Below the pieces are notes generated by a model that had not been told where the DNA came from, made no database searches, and saw only the letters and a list, made by a program, of their open reading frames with translations. DNA of 64,000 nucleotides from Phytoseiulus persimilis (lineage: Eukaryota > Arthropoda > Arachnida > Mesostigmata > Phytoseiidae): the NCBI GenBank assembly GCA_037576195.1, contig CM075101.1:4402001-4466000 (forward strand), written 5' to 3'. Below, one piece after another: positions 56,552 through 64,000 of this stretch. Numbering within the stretch: the stretch's first letter is position 1; each line of letters starts with the position of its first letter. The translations under genes were made by a program, and so were the position numbers.

Positions 56552-59500
56552 TCAAGTGGTTCGCTTCTCAAAATCCAGCAGGTGTTGGCTGATTGAAACG
56601 TCGATGGAAGCGCACTTGCACTGGCATCCAGTCACTGGACACTTCTCGTGTTTCCTAAAATCGTTGAGAGGCTCGTTAGGATCTGTCGGAGCGCCGATAT
56701 TGCGGGAAATCTCCCACTCGAGGTTCAAAGGTCGCACGGATGTGCTGAAACCTACTCAAACCAGTGTGCCATATGCTGAGTATGGCCTCCGTGCATACAA
56801 CTCTGGCACCATGTGAACCATCTTCCGAACTGGCTCGTTTCAGTTTGATGCAGCAAGGCATCGGCATCTTTGGTGTCCTTCAAATCTCTGTTCGGTCTAG
56901 AGATCGGCGTTCCCATATTTGTGAGGCACATGGCGCATCGAGGCAGCGGCTTCCTGCAGCTTGGGCAGCTGGTGATCTGCAAGGTAGTTTGTGGAGAGAA
57001 CCCCGTCAAAGGGGTGCTCAAGCGACGAAACATCCACAGGAGCCAGTTTGGGCTCATGGCTTAGGTCTCCATTCTTTCCTTACCCGTTGGACCGGCGGGG
57101 CGGGACGGAAAGCTTGCCTCCCGCGAGACTCGTTGGGGGCTGAGATTGGTTTTCGGCAGTAGTTACAGTGGACTCGAATCTGCGGCGGGACGCTACGACC
57201 CATGGGCGGTGCCATCGCACAGTCGAAAAGTGCCCTGGAAAACCGAAGAAAATATTTCCATTTCCGCTCAGCGGGACGAACGTCCAGCCCAAAGTGATTC
57301 GGGGAATCACTTCGAGCAAAATTTTCGCATTCGTTCGACATTTACCGCTCGGTCCAGAGTCGCCACTGGTTCAACAGCCCTCGATAGCATTCGATCCATC
57401 TCTGGGTGCGTTCGTGGCTGATGATCTGCGGATTCCGGGTGACAACGGCGATTGCTGAGGCTGCCTGGACGTCCGCCGTACGATCTACGTAATTCTGGAG
57501 CAGATCGAGGAGGTGCGTGTTGATCCGGTCCGACGTCGTGTGCAGACCCGACAGAAGAATGCCTGTGAAAAGCATTGAGTGTCCCGATGAGACGTATCGT
57601 CTCCTGCGGCTCGCCCAAGGTTTTTCATGCTAGAGCACATAGTATCAGGAGCAATCCTCTTCAACTCGCCTTCTATCTTCCCCGCGCGGACGTACTCCAG
57701 GGTTTGTTCCTTAATGAAACGCTGCAGTTTCAAGTCACTCAGAAATCGACAAGCAAACATGATTTTATCCTGTATTGCGATCGAAGTGTTCAGGACCTGG
57801 GATGACATCAGGCCTCGCATTAGTTTCCCTCCGAGAATTCGAACCAGGAATTGAGATTGAGATTCGTGGAGAGATTTTGAACTTGCTCACCTGATTGTAG
57901 TCGTCACTCGTTGACATCAGGAACGCGAATATAGCTGCCAAATAAGGATTGCGGATATGAGGTTTCAGTGTAGCGCACATTTCGCGCCAAGTGGAACCTT
58001 TCTGCTCGCTGTAACCAGAGATCGCGAGCGCTACGAGGGCCGAATTGAGATCTTGATCTGGAAAGGCGGAAAGAGAGTAGGTAGTCTCGAACACACAGTT
58101 CGAGAATGAGGAATCAACAGAACGGAGATACGTCTGAGCTTACCGTTCTTCGAAGGCATTTCGAGGTACTCCATGACTTTCCGCATGTCGAGTTGGAACA
58201 AAGCGGCCACTGCTTTCTGGGCCCAATCCTCTTCGCCTCGATGATCGATCGCTTGAAGCAGGGTCATGACTTCTCGTCGCGCTGGGTGGTCGTAATAGGA
58301 CAAGTACTTGACATTGCTGGGGGAATTGTCCAGGGCGAGTTTACCGGCGTGAGAGGTAGACTCGGATATATTCTCAAGAAGATAGTACACTCCCGTGAGG
58401 ACATGGGGGCCCTTATCTCCGGTGGACTCGAGCTGCTTGAGCCAGCAATGCAAATTCAATAGATGTGGATCATCGTCTACAAGCGATGAGTCCAAACAGA
58501 TGTTGGTTGCCTGAAAAAAAAAAGCCGCAAAGTTACTTCCGGCGATTCTCGGACAATTATTGCAACCAAATGGAAGTCCGTGGCAGTTACAGCGTATCAC
58601 AGCATTCACCTACATTTTTCACGCATCCGAAACCGTTCTTCGCTCGTTGACGAACCCTAGCAGAGAGTGGATCAATTGTTTTATACAGGGCGTCAGCTTC
58701 GTGGAGGCGGTGAACGATTTTTTTCCCATGAGTCCAAATTATTTCGGAGACTGGCGACCAGTTCAATGTGATCTGGTCGATGATCGTATAGTCAGTTATC
58801 TCGTCTCCGCCGTCATAGATGAGCATCCGGTTTTCGGCTTCGGGATGCCACGAGAACGACCTCAGGTTCAAAGAACCACGAGCTGGAAGTGTAGTAAAGC
58901 TCATTAGCGTCAGAAAATCATTCCGGACTAGGATTGGGAATCCCAGCGGGAATCGAAGTTGTCATCGAGCTCTTCGAAAGTGTCAGGGATAGCTGCGGCC
59001 AAGCGGCTCGCGTCCTGCTCTTGGCCAGGCAAGTGTCATCTTTGTGCTCAGGAAACGGAGCGCGGATGACGGAGGAACACTCACGTTGCAGCTGTCGGAT
59101 GACGGTGTGGTCGTAAGCGTCTGCCAACAAGTCTCGACTGAGATACATATCCCGAACAATGTACAAAGAGAGTTGATTGCAATCGTATTGGATGGCAGTC
59201 AATTGATTTGAGCGATTTGGGCACCATCGCAGTTTGGAGATATTGTTTTGATCACGAATTTGTATCATGGGGGTGTTGAGGTTCCGGAGGTCCCAAATAC
59301 AGATCAAGCCCTGGAATGCATATCTGCTTCATACGTTGGGAATTTCATGATGTGGGTTTCCATAACCGGAACGGTTGAGCCACGAACATACCAATCCGTG
59401 AGACGCCAATCGATCAGTGCTGAAGGGATCGAAGGTGAGACCGTGTATCGCGCTGGTGTTCCCCGATACTGTTGTGGTCGATGGCTCGCGAACATCAAAG

Positions 59501-60370
59501 ACACGGATCTTTCTCGCAGTCGTTCCGCATATGAGTGCCGAGGAGTAGTTCGAGTTTTCAGGACAGAAGCACACGGACTGCGCTGCATCTTGATGACCAA
59601 ATGACACGAGCGGTTTCCTGAGATGATGTCAAACATGTATTGAATCTGCGAGCTTGATTCCCATTCCTCGAATCCACTCTGACTCCAATCCCTCTCGCTT
59701 GTCCACGGAATATGGTCAAGCTGAGTTTGACTCACAGAGTGTCCGCGTCGTCTCTCCGAATTGTTCCGAGATCGAATACTTGTACGGAAGGTTCTCCCCG
59801 GGTTCTCTCGAAGGCGCACGCAAGCTTCAAATCTCTCGTCGACCACCGCACGTCGTTGCAGGGCCGGACCTTAATCGACGGTTAGCGATTAGCTGAATAT
59901 TTGGACAGGTGGTCCGCAGAGATGTCCCGCGATTGTTAACCTACTTGATGGGTGTTTGGTTTGGCGTTTAGCGTGAGCCCTCTGAGAGAATGCTCGTCTG
60001 TTCCGTATCCAGAAAGAACAACTTCCCCGTTCTCACATCCGACCGCTAACAGCGTTCCTGTAATGGAGACCACAGCAGACGTCAGAGGACGATCCGGAAG
60101 GGGGAGCGCGAATTCCAATCTCTCGTTCCTTTCACGAAACCAATTCAATACGCATAATACCTTTGTGCGAAGGCTTGGTGAACCAATCGATACAACGAAT
60201 CCCTTTGATATCAGATGTTTTCCATATGAGCTTAGCAGCTGTGCTTTCGGACAATCTGGATGCACCCGGAACGACTTTCCCATCGGGTGACAATGTGATC
60301 ACGTCATACAGCCGAATCTCTTCGAAGTTCGCCGTGAGAAATCTGAAGCAGTCACACTCCGCATGATGCT
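56552..60370 (-). CDS. MIOS: MIOS (missing oocyte), GATOR2 complex subunit (13 exons)
   Basis: Exons, minus strand: exon 1 (start uncertain, about 60370)-60161, 60057-59945, 59869-59736, 59617-59392, 59310-59085, 58882-58614, 58510-58144, 58057-57891, 57796-57670, 57562-57346, 57234-57084, 56976-56756 and 56654-56552, phases consistent, about 840 residues (human 875). The N-terminal half is a WD40 propeller (LLAVGCENGEVVL, NDVRWS, ICIWDLRNLNTP, LRWCPN, FSWHPEAENRM), then an alpha-solenoid (GYSEQKGSTWREMCATLKPH, YVDRTADVQ). The C-terminal zinc RING reads CNYC...CPSCRKPLPRCAMCL, then WFTWCQSCMHGGHTQHMAHW and CPVTGCQCKC. GATOR2 antagonises GATOR1 and so supports amino-acid activation of TORC1 at the lysosome. 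All zinc ligands I can identify are present. The intron after exon 9 uses a GC donor (AAG|GCGAGT). Confidence 0.95.
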
Positions 60371-61687
60371 CGACTCGACAGAGAGGGTAGGGAATATGCC
60401 GTATCTATACTCCAGGGATCAGAATTCCAAGACGAAGAACATGAATCACTGCTGAGCTCTTGCTATCCACAGAAGGGTCTGTGGTTCCCAAATTAGTCAG
60501 AATCCAGATGATTTACTCAGTCGTCAAAGAAGAACCTCTACGTGATGATTCACGGAACCCGGTGTTTGAGCTCGGCTTACTCACTTTGAGGTATCCATAG
60601 GACTCCAGCACACATCGTAAAAAGTTCTTTCACGATTCATCTTTGCTCCCAAGTTGGCTGTCTCCCGTGTATTATCTGTCTAAATCAATCCTGTATCGAC
60701 ACCTTTCTTATTTTGCTTCCGCTGCCGGAAACTGAAGAGAGCGGTGCCTGAAGGAAACTTCCACTCTTCAGGGAACTGGCACGACTCCGCGAAAATCCGG
60801 TACCATTGGATGAAGTCTTGGATTCAGACAAGTGCGATGTTTTCGGGACACACTTCTCTGCTGGTCAGCAGGCGCACTCAGCTGCTGCTCGATGCGATAT
60901 TTGAATTCCACTCAATTTCACGACGTTCGTCTTGTTCCCGAGCCGCCGCGCCGCCGTCAAAACACACGCGATTGTCTTCTCGGCAGCGGGAGGTCTTTAC
61001 GGACCATCGTCCGCCGGAATTCGACCAGCATTCTCAGAGGTCTTCGAATGCGTTCCGTGGAATGGGAATAGAGTCCCCCTGGCCCGGTCGTCTAGTTCTG
61101 ACGTTCAATATGGGGATTCAAGGAACTGCGTGAGCGCCGCGGAGGAGAGTCGGAACAACTCCTCCTGGCCCGGACACCAAGAGTCTACGCTACGACTTCG
61201 AATGGGAGAAACCGTTGTTCTAGAGCCTGAATGCCCATGTGGCTGGAATGATTGCCATGTGACACTGATTCCGTCCGCTCGACATCCGACTACCACCGTT
61301 TCAAACTTGAAGCAGCCAGTATGACGTTGGCTGTCCGAGTTTGATCTCTGAGAAGTCGAACTGCTAACTCGACAGCTTTGTCTGGGGGTGAATATTGATG
61401 AGATAATTCGCACCTTCCTCAAAACGCTACGCTACAAGCCCCGTTCATGAGCACACATATCTGGGAGTACACACTTCCTCCCTTGACCAGGCCTGAAAAG
61501 ACAGGGCGGATGCCCAGCTATGTCAAGGTGCAATGAACAGAAAACACAACACATTTTGGTATCTGCGATACGAAAGAAACTCTGCAACAAACAGTCCAGC
61601 GCCTTTCTGCTCGGCTGTTCGTCGCAAGGATTCTGAGATCCCAGACGTCGTTTATTGTGCGTCCGGATGATCGCATCGACAAGATCC
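60371..61687. other. Non-annotated stretch between MIOS and RPLP2
   Basis: The MIOS promoter and possibly an upstream MIOS exon should lie in the first few hundred bases. Plus-strand frames at 60744-61133 and 60932-61324 (the latter with a CPCGWNDCH motif) and a minus-strand frame at 61105-61422 overlap. None can be assigned. The RPLP2 polyadenylation signal (AATAAA on the minus strand) is at 61651-61656. Confidence 0.35.
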
Positions 61688-63137
61688 TCAATCGAAGAGT
61701 CCGAAACCCATGTCTTCGTCCTCCTCCTCTTCTTCTTCTTTCTTCTCTTCTTTCTTCGATTCCGCGGCACCTCCAGCCGCTGGGGCAGCCGCTGCGGCGG
61801 CAGGGGCGGCACCACCACCAGACGGGACGGAGGCAAGCTTTTCGGATCCTTCCTTGATGAGCGTCTCAAGGTCCTTGCCTTTGAGTTCAGTAACGACCTG
61901 AGGAAACGAGGGGAGGTGTCTATGAGTGGGGCTGCAAATTTGTCGGTCGAGTCGCGGTCACGAATCAGGGAATCGCGTAAACTGATTGAAGCGCTCGAGA
62001 ATCGTGAGAGTGATGAGATCGTGCGAATTCCGTATCATACTCAATCAAAACTGGGAACATGATGCAACGTGTTGTATTGTATAAGGGGGGTATTATCAGA
62101 ACCTGGAAACTCGTGCTTCTCAGGCACCAAGGACTGATTTGGCCAAGGATACGGTTTGATTTGAGATACGATGATGTGGATTGGCGAAGAACTCGATTTG
62201 TTTACAAGCACCGGGGCATACCGGCGTTCTTATGAAGCGTGTTGTGCTTGTGCAAACCGGAACGCTGACGCGATCAGCGCTATTCGAGAAAGTTTCGGAA
62301 AGCGTTGGGCTGAGGCAACCCGGAAGTTCACGCGGCGACTGGGGCTCTTCAAGCTCCAGACCGAGTTCTAAAACACACTGAGCTTCGCCTTCGCCAAGTC
62401 GTCTTCGTCGAAGCAGGGAATATGCTCGAGGACGACCTCGGGACCCACTGCGGTTATTCGAACGTTCTTGGGATCGAAAGGCAGGCGAACAATCAATGAG
62501 AAATTACGTTGCGTCCGAATCCTCGGAAATCGCAGTCCTCGAATGAACCCTTATCAGCACTCGATCATGTTCCCGCGCAATATAACACAGCAGCCTTCGG
62601 CAGCTGATATGTAAGGGTGCGAGGGATTAGTTTAGCATCCTGAGTCACCGGACAGAGACTGAGGGTCTAGTCCAAGGTTGTAGAATGCCCCATTACCGAG
62701 TTTTTTCAACGATTGATGACAGCCGAAACTTCCACCAAAGCAGCTGCACCCACAGGTAGGCAACCGAAACTGATCGAACGTCTATACCAGTTCCCACTTG
62801 ATACCCCCGCGGTTGTCTTGGTCGGGGGTGGTCTTCGGTGAGGTCTGCTATATTGCTTTGGCATCATCGCACAACCGAAGAGCTCTACGAAGTTCTCCGG
62901 GTGTCAAAGATGTGCCTCGACAAGCCAAAGCCTCCACCAAAAGCGCGCCCAACAGATCCCCGAGCCTGCCATGCGTTAGCTAGCTCATCACTGTTAACGT
63001 TTCGACCAACCCACCTTTTTCAGCTTATCCTTGTCGGATTCGATTCCCACAGAGGAAAGAATCTTCTCGATGTCAGCAGCGGACGGGCTAGCGTTGCCTC
63101 CAAGGGCAGCCAGCAGGTATGCGGCGACGTAACGCAT
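61688..63137 (-). CDS. RPLP2: 60S acidic ribosomal protein P2 (2 coding exons)
   Basis: Exon 1 is 63137-63015 ([20 protein letters not shown] to DKDKLKK) and exon 2 is 61897-61688 ([20 protein letters not shown], then an Ala/Gly/Pro hinge and an acidic tail ending EDMGFGLFD), 110 residues in all. P2 pairs with P1 on P0 to form the ribosomal stalk, which recruits translation factors; the C-terminal GFGLFD is the factor-binding and autoantigen motif. The [10 protein letters not shown] start distinguishes P2 from P1. A splice acceptor (TTTCAG) sits immediately before the ATG, so there is at least one non-coding upstream exon. The coding intron (61898-63014) is about 1.1 kb, long for this window. 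AATAAA for this strand is at 61651-61656. Confidence 0.97.
61898..63014 (-). other. RPLP2 intron 1, no nested gene recognised
   Basis: Ribosomal-protein introns often host snoRNAs, so I looked for C/D pairs on the host strand. One GTGATGA box-C-like site occurs near 62972, but no CTGA follows at a usual distance. A plus-strand frame at 62171-62371 has no recognised motif. Confidence 0.4.
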
Positions 63138-64000
63138 CTGAAATTGAAGATCCCCTCGTCAACATTCGGGTCAATCCGTTCCTTGGCTCGGAATGTGTTC
63201 AAGCCCACTGAGCGAATGGAGGTGGCGTCTATCGATGTCATCACCGAGTAGCTCACTTCTCTTCGCGATGAACTCGTTTGACAACAGGAAACACATCCGA
63301 ATCCGGGAATATTCTTCCTACCACGTGGCTAGGCCTAGAGCCCGGAGTCGGTATACGCTTCTCAAACCGTATCGCAAGATATTACAATCCCAAATAGTTC
63401 TCAATCATCAAACTGAAGTGGCAGCTAGCCACCAGTGGTGTCCCAATACCTCAATTCGGGAAGAAAGCGGAAAATACTCACGTTTAAGTCTTCGTGACAC
63501 GAAACGTGCTCTCCGCAAAGAATCGAAACGGGGAAAAGGGACCGGATATGGTAACCAGCGGTGAACACAATCGTCTGTCCCTCTCTCTCTTTCATAAACA
63601 GTCTTTGGCGCGAGAATTCGAAACCCGGCGCGTGGACGCCAAAACCCACACTTCGACATGGCCCAAGCGGCGCACGTCAATTGGGCGCCGGCGTCAATTG
63701 GGCTCCGGCGTCAATTGGGCTCCAGCGTCAATTGGGCTCCGGCGTCGATTGGGCTCCGCCGTCAGTTGGGCGCCAGCGTCAATTGGGCCCCAGCGCAGGG
63801 TCGTCCCTGTGAGCTTTCATCATACCCACAATACACTCAGCTGCGTCCGCGGAGAGCCCACTCATAGAATGTGGGAGCGTGTCCTTCCAGGTCCTTGGAG
63901 GGACGATCTCCCGGCTTCGTCAAACATGGGATTTTGCTGAAAATGCGTCGATGGTCTCCGCTTGCTGGAGGGTTCCGCGGAAGGAATGGACCCTCATCGG
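63138..64000. other. RPLP2 upstream region and right edge of the window
   Basis: It must contain the RPLP2 5' UTR exon and promoter. Apart from the 17-bp tandem repeat at 63676-63794 I see no supported feature; open frames here are short and overlap that repeat. Confidence 0.4.
63676..63794. repeat. 17-bp tandem repeat, about 7 copies
   Basis: The unit GTCAATTGGGCTCCGGC repeats at 17-bp spacing (starts at 63676, 63693, 63710, 63727 and onward) with substitutions such as CGCCGGC, CTCCAGC and GTCGATT. Because 17 is not a multiple of 3, the array stays open in all plus frames as related Trp/Ala/Pro-rich and Arg/Gln/Leu-rich peptides, which explains the short open frames seen there. Confidence 0.93.

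Noticed and set aside
56552-60370. SEC31 or another WD40 coat protein
   Set aside because: The WD40 half fits many families, but the C-terminal CPSCRKPLPRCAMCL and WFTWCQSCMHGGH zinc motifs and the middle solenoid identify MIOS.
62960-62980. Box C/D snoRNA in the RPLP2 intron
   Set aside because: A box-C-like GTGATGA is present on the host strand but no CTGA box D or terminal stem is found within a usual distance.

Overview
This window is animal nuclear DNA with intron-bearing genes. Introns are short (about 50-450 bp, GT-AG) and GC is near 50%. The genes are conserved metazoan ones and mobile elements are abundant. The compact genes and the ELOVL duplication fit an arthropod, possibly a mite, but no marker in the window fixes the species. 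Exon structures below were built by hand from protein similarity recalled for each family, splice sites and reading phase.

Layout. 1-4.6 kb: an unidentified reading frame at the left edge, then coding exon 1 of a protein phosphatase 1 catalytic subunit on the minus strand. 4.6-13.1 kb: one very large minisatellite of about 185 copies of a 45-bp unit. 14.5-18.1 kb: NAA35, auxiliary subunit of the NatC N-terminal acetyltransferase. 18.1-34 kb: an accessory, repeat-rich stretch. It holds a three-fold segmental duplication (blocks A, B and C), and B and C each carry an intact intronless ELOVL fatty-acid elongase. It also holds two solo LTRs with target-site duplications, an inverted-repeat element, a foldback palindrome built on 75-bp repeats, and a broken Ty3/gypsy-like element split by a hAT-like insertion. 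36-42.5 kb: CCDC124, GTPBP1 and MRPS5. 42.7-47.2 kb: leucine-rich-repeat gene(s) of F-box/LRR character. 47.5-48.5 kb: a UPF0547/C16orf87-like gene. 49.4-53.2 kb: TDRD3. 54.0-55.9 kb: GPAA1. 56.5-60.4 kb: MIOS, a GATOR2 subunit. 61.7-63.1 kb: RPLP2.

The conserved genes are unrelated housekeeping functions: translation (CCDC124, GTPBP1, MRPS5, RPLP2), protein modification (NAA35, GPAA1), nutrient signalling (MIOS) and RNA metabolism (TDRD3). They are packed in mixed orientation with convergent pairs (CCDC124/GTPBP1, GPAA1/MIOS), and nothing suggests a pathway cluster.

The best leads are the dynamic repeats: the homogenised 8.5-kb satellite with older variants at both edges, the recent ELOVL duplication with a solo LTR about 56 bp upstream of only one copy, and the foldback element. 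Two genes (NAA35, GPAA1) each show a one-base frame conflict inside an otherwise well conserved structure. That could be sequence error or real lesions.
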